Shown in pieces: positions 1 through 9,700 of a stretch of 64,000 nucleotides of DNA. Within the stretch, counting starts at the first letter, position 1, and the number at the start of each line of letters is the position of its first letter. Position numbers and translations under genes: made by a program. The stretch is taken from the NCBI GenBank assembly GCA_017478965.1, contig JAFVCV010000033.1, positions 1-64,000 of the forward strand, given 5' to 3'. Below the pieces are notes generated by a model. That model was given only the letters and a program-made list of their open reading frames with translations, did not search any database and had not been told where the DNA came from. The DNA is from Ruminococcus sp. (GTDB lineage Bacteria > Bacillota > Clostridia > Oscillospirales > Ruminococcaceae).

Positions 1-116
1 ATTGCTTTCTCAATAAATTCGCTCTGCGACTTAGCATTTGCCGCTGACAAGTGGCTGACCATTAAGTCTTTTGTCTCGGGGTAGAGCCATACCGCCTGTT
101 TTTCCTTGTTTGCCAT
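1..116 (-). CDS. Small mobile-element protein, 3' end outside window (partial)
   Basis: The visible N-terminus begins MANKEKQAVWLYPETKDLMV and runs off the left edge after 38 codons. The start is well supported: an AAGGAGG Shine-Dalgarno lies 8 nt upstream of the ATG at 116. The wording (charged, WLYPETKD, then a helix with SAANAKSQSEFIEKA) resembles the short ribbon-helix-helix-like or accessory proteins that follow the RepA-like ATPase in Firmicutes integrative elements. That resemblance is from memory and is not proof of function. It lies downstream of the ATPase on the same strand. Confidence 0.7.
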   Translation of the reverse strand, partial: MANKEKQAVWLYPETKDLMVSHLSAANAKSQSEFIEKA

Positions 117-530
117 GAAAACGCCTCCTTAATACTGTTCGACTTTTCTTTTTCGCTGATATTTCGGTCATGATTTCGGCAAGTTACCCTGTCACAGTAA
201 CACATTCTAAAACCACAACCCCTTGAAATAATGCACAAGACCTCCCCCGAAAGCCCCGAATTTGCGGTCGGCTTTGCCGTCCGCTGTGAATGCAGCGTCC
301 ACGCTGCTTTAACCTGCGATTCCTTTCTCCCTACGCCATAGATACTCTCGCATAGGGCGGTCTGTGCAATATGCCGACTGCCGTTTTTTACACCATATTT
401 ATCATCTCCGTTTGCTGTTTTTCTTTTATCGTTCGCTTCGCCTACAAACGCCGACAAATGCCCTGTACGGCGGTTTCGTGGTGGCGGTGGTTAAACTACC
501 CGACCTCGGCTGTCGAGGGCACAAATCGGC
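117..530. other. Gap between ATPase and small downstream gene; no supported gene
   Basis: This 414-bp stretch lies between two minus-strand genes of the mobile element. The only open frame of any length on the minus strand would need a TTG start without a ribosome binding site, and its protein is rich in Cys, Arg and Lys with no recognisable pattern. A short hairpin (CCTCG/CGAGG) sits just past the ATPase stop, without a clear U-tract. I see no supported gene here. Confidence 0.5.
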
Positions 531-1829
531 TCACGCTTCGTTCCTGAACTCTGGCACGAGGATACCACGCTCTTGGTATATCTGCTCCCTGATTTTGGCA
601 GCGTTTTGGTTGAGCAGATTGTCGAGCGAAAATCTCACGATAGGCACTTGCTTCCCGTCGATGAGAACACACTCAGGGTCGGCAGTACCGTCAGCAGGGA
701 CAGCAACTGCGGGCGCAGGGTCAGTAAAAATGTCTGCGCTTGTACGGATATCATCGAATGCTGATGCCGTATTTTCAACGGTTTCCGAACAGTCCGTGTT
801 GTCTGGAGTGACGGTATGGTCAGCAGTTTGAGGCTGCTCGGGCATCAGCGTTTTACCGTCACTACTGTCACTATTTTTATCATAGCGGAGCAGCAGGAGC
901 CGCTGACCGTTGCTGCGTTTCGGCTCAAAGGTCACACCCAAATCACGCAGTACATAGGCGTGTCTGAACAGATCTCGTGTCAGGCGGTTGGCAAAATACT
1001 CACCGCCGAACCTGTCCTTCAGCAGACCGCACAGCTCCGTTGCCGAGCCTTTGAACGCACACAACTCTGTCATCAAGTCATGCACAGCGAAAGAAAAAGT
1101 ATCCGGCGGCTTGTCCTCGTGTTCGCTTGCCAGCACCCACCTTGCACCATGCCTTTTTAGAGACAGTTCCTGATCTTCGATGTCTCTGCCTGTGCAGTGG
1201 AGCACAGCCTGACCTCCGCTGCGTTTATCTTTCAGCAGCACAAGCAATCCGTCCACACAGCCGTTCAGACCTGTGCTGCCCGAGACCATATTGAACGGGT
1301 CGCTGTCGGCTGCCTTTCTCAGATGATGCACAAGAACAATGCTGATGCCGATTTGCTCTGCGAGAGCTTTCAGTGGTAACAGTTCCGCATAGTCGCTGCC
1401 GTAGCTTGACTCCGTTTCGTTACGCACCATCTGCAAGGTGTCGATGACAATGAGCCGCAGGTCATCGTGTTCCGACTTGAACTTTATAATCTGTTCCTCC
1501 AAGCCGTCACCTATGCTGTCGGCTTTCAGAGCAAAGAACAGCTTGTCCGACGGCTCATCGGTCAACTCATAGAGCCTGCTTTGTATTCGCTGGTAGCTGT
1601 CCTCTAAGCAAAAGTACAGTGCCGAGCCTTGCTGTGTTTTGCGGTCAAGCAGCTTTTCTTCTTTTGCTATAGACAGACACAGTTCAAGTGCCAGCCACGA
1701 CTTTCCGACCTTTGGCGAGCCTGCAAGTATGAATAGACCTTGTGCTATCAAGCCTTCGACAGCGAACTGAGTTGGCTTGTAGATTGTTGTCATTATCTCC
1801 TCGCAGGATTTTATTGATAGTTCTCTCAT
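531..1829 (-). CDS. RecA/AAA_25-type ATPase of a mobile element (RepA/DnaB-like)
   Basis: A 432-residue P-loop ATPase. Walker A is GSPKVGKS at residues 37-44. The Walker B strand LIVID ends at Asp130, and a VLVHHLRK stretch near 165-172 resembles the sensor strand of hexameric helicase-like AAA_25/RepA proteins. The last 120 residues are low in pattern. In this family the protein unwinds or organises DNA for replication of plasmids and integrative elements. The start at 1829 is favoured because the stop of an 18-codon upstream ORF overlaps it as ATGA and because AAGGGTGG lies upstream. A second ATG at residue 13 with GAGGAG just before it is the alternative. Its place beside an integrase and a tRNA scar supports a mobile-element replication role. 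Confidence 0.8.
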   Translation of the reverse strand: MRELSIKSCEEIMTTIYKPTQFAVEGLIAQGLFILAGSPKVGKSWLALELCLSIAKEEKLLDRKTQQGSALYFCLEDSYQRIQSRLYELTDEPSDKLFFALKADSIGDGLEEQIIKFKSEHDDLRLIVIDTLQMVRNETESSYGSDYAELLPLKALAEQIGISIVLVHHLRKAADSDPFNMVSGSTGLNGCVDGLLVLLKDKRSGGQAVLHCTGRDIEDQELSLKRHGARWVLASEHEDKPPDTFSFAVHDLMTELCAFKGSATELCGLLKDRFGGEYFANRLTRDLFRHAYVLRDLGVTFEPKRSNGQRLLLLRYDKNSDSSDGKTLMPEQPQTADHTVTPDNTDCSETVENTASAFDDIRTSADIFTDPAPAVAVPADGTADPECVLIDGKQVPIVRFSLDNLLNQNAAKIREQIYQERGILVPEFRNEA

Positions 1830-1882
1830 TTAATCCACCCTTTCTTTTTTATTTCAATAATTTTTGTGTGAATAGTGTTCAT
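1826..1882 (-). CDS. 18-residue leader ORF coupled to the ATPase
   Basis: An ATG at 1882, preceded by AGAGGTG at 8 nt, opens an 18-codon frame (MNTIHTKIIEIKKKGWIK). Its TGA overlaps the ATPase start codon as ATGA, so translation of the two is probably coupled. It sits between the terminator of the large RNA and the ATPase. It may only serve to open the ATPase start; the peptide has no recognised family. Confidence 0.45.
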   Translation of the reverse strand: MNTIHTKIIEIKKKGWIK

Positions 1883-1902
1883 TTTGCATTCACCTCTTTC
1901 CG

Positions 1903-1945
1903 AAACAAAAACAGCGCATCGCAGTCCCTGCGAACTGCGATGCGC
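1903..1945 (-). terminator. Intrinsic terminator ending the large structured RNA
   Basis: A perfect 12-bp stem (GCGCATCGCAGT with ACTGCGATGCGC, 8-nt loop) at 1914-1945 is followed on the minus strand by TGTTTTTGTTT. No T-run follows on the plus strand, so it terminates minus-strand transcription coming from about 2547, upstream of the ATPase. Confidence 0.8.
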
Positions 1946-2547
1946 AATTAACTCAATTTATATTCTTGTTTTCTCTTTGGCACACAAATTTGTGGCGCAG
2001 TAGTTTCCCACTGCGCCGCTTGATATTTCATATTTTATTTATATTTTATCTGTCTCTATCTCGCTCATCAATTTATAGTTATGGCTTGTTTAGAGCCATT
2101 CCTAGCCCGATAGGGCTATCTTATCAAGGAGTCCCTCCATGACGTTTTCCTTACCGTTTGGGCCGCATTCTTAGTGCCGTCGCCTTCTCGCCAAGGTGCC
2201 GAATATTTTCGGACAGCATAACACTGCCCCCTCCGACAAAGGGAACACATCAGCCGAACGGTATCCTCACCGCTCACATAGGTCGTGCCTCAAGGACTTT
2301 CAAGGTCAAAGCCGTTTTTTACGGACGGGCGCGCATTACCAGCTGTTATCGCCTTACGGGAGAGGCTAACCTCCCGCTGCTTTCATCGTATAGATCGCTC
2401 GCTCACACGTCAACAATAATTGAACGCTTGTACATGAGGTCTCTGCGTACGGAATACTTGGCTCGCCAGGATTCTTCCCGCACCGATAATGCTGCACACT
2501 GATGTATTGATATTTAGTTTTTAAGATGCTTTCTCCGATAGGAGAGT
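1904..2547 (-). ncRNA. Candidate large structured non-coding RNA, about 640 nt
   Basis: The minus strand between a sigma-A-type promoter and an intrinsic terminator has no plausible ORF but many local hairpins. They lie at 2532-2545 (TCTCC/GGAGA), 2357-2376 (CGGGAG/CTCCCG), 2199-2212 (CCGAA/TTCGG), 2183-2196 (CCTT/AAGG), 2103-2118 (TAGCCC/GGGCTA), 2081-2099 (ATGGCT/AGCCAT) and 1992-2019 (10 bp, one wobble). It is richer in G+C than the flanking sequence, as structured RNAs are in AT-rich DNA. Length, mobile-element setting and host type recall the large ornate bacterial RNAs (ROOL, GOLLD), but I cannot match a consensus. Hallmarks of RNase P, tmRNA, group I and group II introns were not found. 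Function unknown. Confidence 0.6.
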
Positions 2548-2552
2548 ATTTA

Positions 2553-2582
2553 AGGATAACATAAATTTCATGTTTTGTCAAG
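2553..2582 (-). promoter_or_regulatory. Sigma-A-type promoter of the large RNA
   Basis: On the minus strand TTGACA (2577-2582), a 17-bp spacer and TATCCT (2553-2558) form a good promoter. It predicts a start near 2547, directly before the first hairpin of the RNA. Confidence 0.65.
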
Positions 2583-2894
2583 AGATTGCTAATTGTTAAA
2601 TGTAAATTTTGTGTGAACGTCTTTTTTATGTTATCTCCCTGAACACTATTATACACTATGTCAAAGGAGGACGCTGTCGGATTATGTATTTGAAAAAGAT
2701 AATTTGATAATATATTCCTTACAGCCTATTTTGTGATTCAAGGATTATGAGTTAGACCCCACAAGTTAAAATGAATTTGCAAAAAGATTGATTGAACTCA
2801 ATGGCATAATGGATATATTTTTTCTTTTCTATGAGATTTAGTGAGTCTTGGTTGGATGTCGGAGACAATTCAAAATAGAATATATAGAAACAAC

Positions 2895-2932
2895 GCATCG
2901 AGCAGATTTGCTCGGTGCGCTGTTTTATTTTA
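2895..2932 (+). terminator. Intrinsic terminator with no visible upstream gene
   Basis: A 10-bp stem (GCATCGAGCA with TGCTCGGTGC, 4-nt loop) is followed by GCTGTTTTATTTTA. It resembles the terminator at 1914-1945. No ORF or clear RNA lies immediately upstream on the plus strand, so it may close a small RNA from 2.66-2.89 kb or be a remnant. Sequence from 2583 to 3196 otherwise shows no supported gene. Confidence 0.5.
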
Positions 2933-3196
2933 GACATAAATTGTTATCAGTACAGACGTTGACATTGACGCTTTCAAGAGTTAACATACAACATCAAATC
3001 GGCGGTGGATTTGTCTGTTATTATACCAATAAAAGACATTCTTTTCAATTCGCAGATATGACAAATTTGCACAAATTTGATTGTAGAAACTGTGCAAATG
3101 TTTATATATTTAACATCGTTTCTCAAAAAAAGTATCATTTTACATAATAAAATAATAGATTTCTAGCCTTTAAATTCTCTGATAATGGTCAGAAAT

Positions 3197-3225
3197 TTGG
3201 TCAAAATCCGCTGCTGCATTATACT
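3197..3225 (+). promoter_or_regulatory. Promoter of the integrase gene
   Basis: TTGGTC, 17 bp, then TATACT. The -10 lies 31 bp before the integrase start. Confidence 0.5.
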
Positions 3226-3255
3226 TATATTATCAAACTTTAGGAGGTATTTTCT

Positions 3256-4365
3256 ATGTCAAGACGAGGAGATAATATTCATAAGCGCAGCGACGGACGC
3301 TGGGAAGGACGCTATATCTCGGGCAGAGGCGAGAACGGAAAGGCAGTTTATAAGTCGGTTTATGCGCACAGTTATGCAGAGTGTTCCAATAAGCTGAAAT
3401 TAGCTAGGTGTGATTTGTTGCCTGTAAGTAGACCTATTACCGTTTCGGAATTATTTACAGCGTGGCTGATAAGCCGAAAAAACAAGGTCAAGCAGTCAAC
3501 TTATGTAAACTACAAGACCTTATATGACAGCTATATATGTGATGAATTAGGAACAAAGCGTGTTGACAGTCTGAACGCATTTATGCTTAATCGCTTTGCA
3601 GATGGACTGCTTAACAATGGCGGCAAAAATGGTCAGGGATTATCGGCAGTAACAGTACAGGCTATAATGATAATGCTGCGTTCGATGTTGGAATATGGTG
3701 AACTCGAATATGACCTGCCTAATCCTGCAAAGAACGTTTCACTGCCTAAGACCGAAAACGCCGAAATTACGCCGTTTAATTCTGCCGAAATGATGAAAAT
3801 TCGCTGTATTGCATTAAAGGGTGACAGCTATGAGTTAAGTATTCTTCTTTCGCTTTATACGGGTCTGCGCATTGGTGAATTATGTGCGCTGACATGGGGT
3901 GATATTGACCTTGTGAATCAGGTAATTCATGTTAAAAAGACGTTATTCAGAATTAAGAATCCTGACGGCTCAACTCCAAGAACTATCGTTGTCATTGACA
4001 CTCCCAAAAGCAAAAAATCAGTCAGAGATGTGCCGATACCGACTTTTATGCTGTCTGTTCTCGCCAAGCTGAAAAGGAATCAGTCAGACAGTAATTATTT
4101 TCTGACCTGCTCACCGTCCTACACAGAGCCGAGGTCGTATTCATCACGTTATAAGACCTTCCTTAAAAATCTGAATATTCCATACCGTAAATTTCATAAT
4201 CTTCGTCATACATTTGCGACGGAGTGCGTGAAGCAGGGAGTTGACGTTAAAACGCTTAGCGAATTACTTGGGCATTCGAGTGTAAAAATCACGCTTGACA
4301 GGTATGTGCATTCGGATATAGAACTGAAAAAGCAGCAGCTTGAAAAATTGTATGCCACAGTTTGA
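3256..4365 (+). CDS. int: Tyrosine recombinase / integrase
   Basis: A 369-residue site-specific recombinase. The basic N-terminus (residues 1-50, with WEGRYISGRGENGK) matches the AP2-like arm-binding domain of Tn916-type integrases. Residues 62-160 form the SAM-like core-binding domain, and the catalytic domain follows. The catalytic set is complete: Arg205 (TGLRIGEL), His314 and Arg317 (HNLRHTF), His340 (LLGH) and the nucleophile Tyr350 (LDRYVHS). AGGAGG lies 8 nt before the ATG. It would catalyse integration and excision at a tRNA-type att site. The tRNA-Leu 3' fragment at 9993-10045 is the likely right end of its element, which makes the two surface-protein genes in between cargo. Confidence 0.95.
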   Translation: MSRRGDNIHKRSDGRWEGRYISGRGENGKAVYKSVYAHSYAECSNKLKLARCDLLPVSRPITVSELFTAWLISRKNKVKQSTYVNYKTLYDSYICDELGTKRVDSLNAFMLNRFADGLLNNGGKNGQGLSAVTVQAIMIMLRSMLEYGELEYDLPNPAKNVSLPKTENAEITPFNSAEMMKIRCIALKGDSYELSILLSLYTGLRIGELCALTWGDIDLVNQVIHVKKTLFRIKNPDGSTPRTIVVIDTPKSKKSVRDVPIPTFMLSVLAKLKRNQSDSNYFLTCSPSYTEPRSYSSRYKTFLKNLNIPYRKFHNLRHTFATECVKQGVDVKTLSELLGHSSVKITLDRYVHSDIELKKQQLEKLYATV

Positions 4366-4430
4366 TTATGGTCGGAATTGTGGTCAGCATAAGTTGAATA
4401 ACTGCGTATTTTCGTTGTTAACTCGCTAAT

Positions 4431-4457
4431 TATCTTTTATTGGTATAATAAAAGATA
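4431..4457. terminator. AT-only inverted repeat after the integrase
   Basis: A perfect 11-bp inverted repeat (TATCTTTTATT, 5-nt loop, AATAAAAGATA) lies in the 164-bp gap after int. It could act as a weak bidirectional terminator or a protein-binding site. Confidence 0.35.
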
Positions 4458-4466
4458 AATAGGTCG

Positions 4467-4495
4467 TTCATATTATCTGCATAATGTAGTAAAAT
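4467..4495 (+). promoter_or_regulatory. Promoter of the LRR surface protein
   Basis: TTCATA, 17 bp, TAAAAT, 35 bp before the start codon of the downstream gene. Confidence 0.45.
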
Positions 4496-4529
4496 ATTCG
4501 AACAATAAGTTGATTAGGAGGAATAGAAG

Positions 4530-6473
4530 ATGAAAAGATTACTGGCAGGCGTAGTGGCAATCATGCTGGTTTTGGGCGGCAATGTTGTTTTACCTAATGT
4601 GATTAATAGTTATAATTTTAGCTTTGCTGCTTCCGCCGAAGAGAGTGGAAACTTTAAGTATGCAGTGACAAATGATGGAGATGCCGTTTTGACTGGTTAT
4701 ACAGGGTCTGAGACCGATGTTACCTTACCCGAAATTATTGACGGACATACGGTTACAGGTATTAGCTATGAATTTTCTTTAAGCAATGATGGTAACAATG
4801 CTGTAAAAATAAAGAGAATGGTTCTCTCAAACAGCATTAAAATTGTCACTGACTGTGCGCCCGGTGCAAATATGGCGGAACTCGAGGAAATCGTTTTGAA
4901 TGAAGGTCTCGAAGAATTTGATCCGTTATTTTTACAGTATAGTAAGGTATCTGATCTGACTATTCCGTCAACATGTAAGATTGCAAGTGGAACTGATATT
5001 TTCACGTTATCTGACCTCAATCTCAAAAGCATAACAATTGCTGAAGGCAATCCTTATTACAAATCTGTTGACGGAATTGTATATAGTGCAGATATGAAGA
5101 TTGCAGAGTATTGCCCTTTTTTATATGAAAAAACAAGCGTTATCATTCCTGATGGCTGTGAAGAAATATCTTACGGAACCTTCTTTGGGGATGCAATAAA
5201 AGAAATTACAATACCTAAGTCAGTTACAAAAATCGGTGAATATGCTGTTGGTTACCACTCAACTGATGGTAAGGATATAGGCGGCGGCGAGCATGCTGCA
5301 CCTCAGTCGCCTGAGACATATCAGTTTGTAGTTGTACCCGATTTCAAAATAAAGTGCTATAGCGGTTCTGCGGCGGAGCAGTATGCTAAAGATAATGGTA
5401 TTGATTATGAGCTTATAGATTTATCTGCTGATAGTGAGTATGCTGAGATCCTTTATGATGAGGAATTCGGAAGATGGTATGAAAAAGGTGAAAATGGTGA
5501 AAAACTCGCTATAATCGCATTGTATGATTCTGATAAAGATGCTTATGTTACAAGCACCGGAAAAATTCTTTCAACAACACAAACTGATATAACAGTAAAC
5601 GTAGATGGTGAAGAATACCCAGATAGTTTAGTGTATTTAGTATTGAGTGATAACACTCTTATGCAGCTTATAAACTATGGGTATTCAAATAATATATATA
5701 ACGATATAAAAGGCAAAGCAGTAAGTGCCATAGGTCCATACTTTGATGTACCTCAAGCACTAGGCACGTCAGTTATTATCCCTGATAACATAACATATCT
5801 TGGAGCATATGCGATGCAAACCAGACCTAATACCAATGAGCCTGGTGATGGAATTAAAGAAATAGTTTTATCAAAGAATTTGCTTTGCATTGAAGAAGGT
5901 GGATTAAGAACATCATCAACCCATGAGGATGGAACATTATCTAACGTTGTTCTCCCAGAATCATTAAAGTACATTGGTTCAACTGCATTTTTTGGATATG
6001 CTGCTCTTACATCTATCACGATACCTAAAAATGTTGAATATATAGGCGATTATGCGTTTGGGTACACTTGGGATTATGATGCATTAAATGCTGATGAATA
6101 TACCGATGCGGATTTAAGTAAGTATTATCGCAAAATCGATGGTTTTACCGTTTATGGTTATAAAGGAACAGAAGCAGAAAGCTATGCAACGAAAAATAGC
6201 TTTAAGTTTGTTGCTTTAGATGCGGATAATTCGTCCGATGAAAAGAACAACGAATCAGGTTCTGATCAGAGCAGCAGTGTTGATAATAACAGTAATACGT
6301 CCTCTCAGTCAACAAATAATTCAACTACCGGTAAGTCATCAACTGCAAATTCGGCAAATACATCAAATGCAAACACAGATAATCCTAATACAGGTGCTGC
6401 TACTGTAGGATTTGGCATTGCTGCTATCGGAGGTATCGCTGCGGTTGTTGCTAAACGCAGATATAAGAAGTAG
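4530..6473 (+). CDS. BspA-type leucine-rich-repeat surface protein with NPxTG sorting signal
   Basis: A 647-residue exported protein. Residues 1 to about 36 are a signal peptide (KR, hydrophobic core, AASA). Two blocks of LRR_5/BspA-type repeats follow, around residues 50-245 and 395-545, with the typical phrases ITIPKSVTKIGEYA and VVLPESLKYIGSTAF. Residues 570-620 are a Ser/Asn/Thr-rich stalk. The C-terminus has NPNTG, a hydrophobic span and KRRYKK, a variant sortase signal, so the protein is probably linked to peptidoglycan. BspA-type repeats usually bind proteins or host ligands; the ligand here is unknown. AGGAGG lies 10 nt before the ATG. AT-rich codon use and position between the integrase and the tRNA-Leu scar suggest mobile-element cargo. 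Confidence 0.85.
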   Translation: MKRLLAGVVAIMLVLGGNVVLPNVINSYNFSFAASAEESGNFKYAVTNDGDAVLTGYTGSETDVTLPEIIDGHTVTGISYEFSLSNDGNNAVKIKRMVLSNSIKIVTDCAPGANMAELEEIVLNEGLEEFDPLFLQYSKVSDLTIPSTCKIASGTDIFTLSDLNLKSITIAEGNPYYKSVDGIVYSADMKIAEYCPFLYEKTSVIIPDGCEEISYGTFFGDAIKEITIPKSVTKIGEYAVGYHSTDGKDIGGGEHAAPQSPETYQFVVVPDFKIKCYSGSAAEQYAKDNGIDYELIDLSADSEYAEILYDEEFGRWYEKGENGEKLAIIALYDSDKDAYVTSTGKILSTTQTDITVNVDGEEYPDSLVYLVLSDNTLMQLINYGYSNNIYNDIKGKAVSAIGPYFDVPQALGTSVIIPDNITYLGAYAMQTRPNTNEPGDGIKEIVLSKNLLCIEEGGLRTSSTHEDGTLSNVVLPESLKYIGSTAFFGYAALTSITIPKNVEYIGDYAFGYTWDYDALNADEYTDADLSKYYRKIDGFTVYGYKGTEAESYATKNSFKFVALDADNSSDEKNNESGSDQSSSVDNNSNTSSQSTNNSTTGKSSTANSANTSNANTDNPNTGAATVGFGIAAIGGIAAVVAKRRYKK

Positions 6474-6554
6474 CTATATCTTAAAACTGTTGAGAGATTA
6501 AGTGTATTTATTTACTTATCACTAACACTAACTTTGTTATAATACATTTAACAG

Positions 6555-6703
6555 TAGACCTGTCCACTAACCTACATTAAACACAATGTATTGTAATGTT
6601 ATGGCTTGCAATTATCGCATAAATTTGTAGGTATTATGTCATTTGTCCACTATTGGAAACAATTTTCTACCGTACTATATATAGTGGTTAGTGGACAGGT
6701 CTA
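6555..6703. mobile_element. MITE-like element, 149 bp with 18-bp terminal inverted repeats
   Basis: TAGACCTGTCCACTAACC at 6555-6572 is the perfect reverse complement of 6686-6703. The ends begin and finish with TA, as expected for an insertion duplicating TA (IS630/Tc1-mariner superfamily). The interior is AT-rich and non-coding and has a third copy of TGTCCACTA at 6644-6652. It fills most of the gap between the two surface-protein genes. A paired regulatory site is the less likely alternative, given the length of the perfect arms. Confidence 0.65.
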
Positions 6704-6768
6704 GTAAATTTAAGAGTAATTAAAATCTTGAAAGATGATGATAGTATATTTTTTGAAAGGATGATTAT

Positions 6769-9700
6769 ATGATTGCCAAAAGAGTTTGTGCAGTGCTTGC
6801 GGCAACTGCGCTGGCTTTTACAAGCTCAGCAATACCGATGATGCCTAAAAGTGTCTCACCCGTAATTGTTGCAAATGCAATTGAACAAGATGGTTGGAAA
6901 GAGGCATACATAAATTATATCAATAATTTCAAAGACGATTACAATAATTTAACATACAGTCTAATTGACGTTAATAATGATGATATTCCAGAACTATATA
7001 TCTATAGACCATTTTATAATTATGTATATCAATGTCCTTGGGTTATAACCTATAATAGTTCAACAAAAAAGATTTCAGAAGCACATCTAATTTATTGCTT
7101 CGGAATGAACTATAAACCCAAGGAAAATGCCGTATGGTTTGAAGAGTCATATGGAGGATATAGAAATAGTGATCACGTTTATAGAATAGAGGATGGGGAA
7201 TTTGTTGAGATTGGCAGCGGAAACGTTACGTTTGAAAAATCCTTTATTCATAGGGATTTTAGATATGGTTCTGTAAACGGTGAAAGATTGACAAGTGAAA
7301 CTTATAGCCGAGAGTATTTCTTAGATCGTCTTTTTGAAAATGTTGAATCTGATAGCAATTGGGCATCTGTAAACGAATCGAATTCCGTTTTGTATTATTC
7401 TAAAGATGACATTATAGCTGCTATATCTGATACTGTAGTAATACCGTCGCCTAATGATTCAGCTAAAATATCAGGTGGTAATGTAAGTGCTGTTGTTGGC
7501 AAAAAAACAACTTTGAGCTTTACATATACAGCTAAAGACCCTTCTAATATTGATGATGAATTATCCCACTTAAGTTATTCATATGATTGGTCGGCTCTTA
7601 ATGTGGAAAATCAAACATACTTGAAGAATTCTGACAATAAATCAGCACTGATTACGGCTGATTTAACCACGAATAAATGTGGCGTTTATGAGATAGACCC
7701 TTCAGTATGGAATGTCGAATATGAGGCTGAACCAATTATTGTTACATCTGAGCCGGAGTTGATTCTCCCGGGTTCTTCAGAAGGAAACTTTTATAATCAT
7801 TATAGTAACTTAACTATTAATCTACCTGCAGGTACTGAAACTATATCAAAAGACATAAGGTTCAATGTGAATTTAGATGGAGTCGATGAAGATTATACTC
7901 ACCAGTTTCTTGATAGTATTGAAACCGGCTTTGTTGAAACAAATGATTTAACAGCATATGCTGATTTAAAATCATCTTACGCTATATCTGATGATGGAAA
8001 AACAGCAGAATTTATCTTGACTATTTCATGTGGTAATTCAGATATATCTAATTTCATTTACGTTAAAACACCAGTACAAGAAAAGAGAATTCATTTAACT
8101 CGTGATTCTCTTATGACAAATGCAAAAATGTCCATTAATGATGCATGGGGATTTACCAACGGAGCTGTAGATGGAGGAATGGAATATAAGCATTATACTA
8201 AGTTTTTTAATCCAATCTATGCATACAAACTGTTAAAGCAATTTCCAGGGCAACACGGTGTATGTGCAGGATTAGTAACTTCGACAATTGCATCTTCTGG
8301 CTATAATGCGCCTTATGCTGACACTTTTCAAATATCAGATAATGCGTACTCTAAAAAGCTCTCCGATGTAACCTCAGTTTCATCAAAAAGTATGGGGTAC
8401 ACTGCAGGCGATTTAGTAAAGTACGCTTATGCCTTTCAATTCGTTCAAGAGATTCAAGATGAGAATAATAATAATAAAAATAATCTCAATGGTTTATATG
8501 AGGCAATAAAGGAATCAATCAAATTTAATAACCAATACATTGAAGTAGTGATACGTGGCAACTATATGGGGAATGATGAAGGTCATTTATTACTTGCTTT
8601 GGATATTATAAAGGATACTGATAGCGAAGTTCAAATAAGAGTTTATGATTGTAATAATCCTGGAGATGATGAGCGTATATTGTATCTAACAAAAAGTGAT
8701 GGTAAGATTACAGCATGGGAGTATCAGATTTTTAAATCCGTTCCAACTCTTAAATGGGGTACTGGCAATCAATATAATTGTATTTCATATACAACATCGG
8801 GTAATGATTTTGCTGAAGAAATGTTTAGTACAGAATGGCTCAACATCAATAATGAGTATCATAAATTACTGACTACTGGAAATGGTGATATTAATATCAT
8901 TAGTGGCGAAATAAAGAAAATGCTGAAAATAAACTCATCAAGCATTTTACCTGACTCCAAATATGATTCTGTCTCAAATAATCTATATTGGCTTGATTCT
9001 GATGATCCTTTGACATTTAAAAATGGTGATACTCAAAATGAAGTAGATATTGCAAGTGAAAATGAATCAATTTATGTAAATTTATCACCAAATAATACGG
9101 TATCTTTATTTGTTTCTGATACAGATGACGATTATGCGGTTTGGCAGAATTTAACTACAGGTTCAGAATTTACTGTAGATTTTTGTGACTATTATGACAG
9201 TGATGATACCAAGTATGTTGAAAAGAAAACAACAATATCGGGTGTATCCAGTTCTGATCTAAAGGCAGTTAATAAATCGGCGGGTGTTGAAATAGTAGGA
9301 GCAAACAGCTTCACAGTTACAACCCAAGTTAATGACAAGAACGTTGATTCTATAAGTATTGAAGCGGATAATCATTCTGTTTTGATTACTAAAAATGATG
9401 ATCTCACCTTAGCTTATAAAGTTGACACTAATGACGATGGCATTTATGATGAAAAGGACATCATAAATGATGATTCATCTAACACGGATAGTTCTAACCC
9501 TAAAGATGATTCTTATGACAGTACTTCATCTGATACGGACAGTTCTTCTGCTAACAACGATTCTTCAAGCAATAGCTCATCGGATACAGATAGTTCGTCA
9601 TCTAACAATAATTCGTCAAGCGACAGATCTTCATCAAATAACAATTCTTCGTCAAGCAGTACATCGTCCAACAATAATAGTGGAAGTACAACATCACAGA

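Noticed and set aside
62..457. Minus-strand open frame of 131 codons before the partial first gene
   Set aside because: Needs a TTG start without Shine-Dalgarno and overlaps the better supported gene at 1-116 in another frame.
1904..2547. Large RNA as RNase P RNA, tmRNA, group I or group II intron
   Set aside because: None of the hallmark motifs I know was found (no group II domain V, no group I core, no tmRNA ends, no RNase P core).
2158..2656. Short ORFs on both strands inside the candidate large RNA
   Set aside because: No ribosome binding sites, no family resemblance, and the region is dominated by hairpins with promoter and terminator signals on the minus strand.
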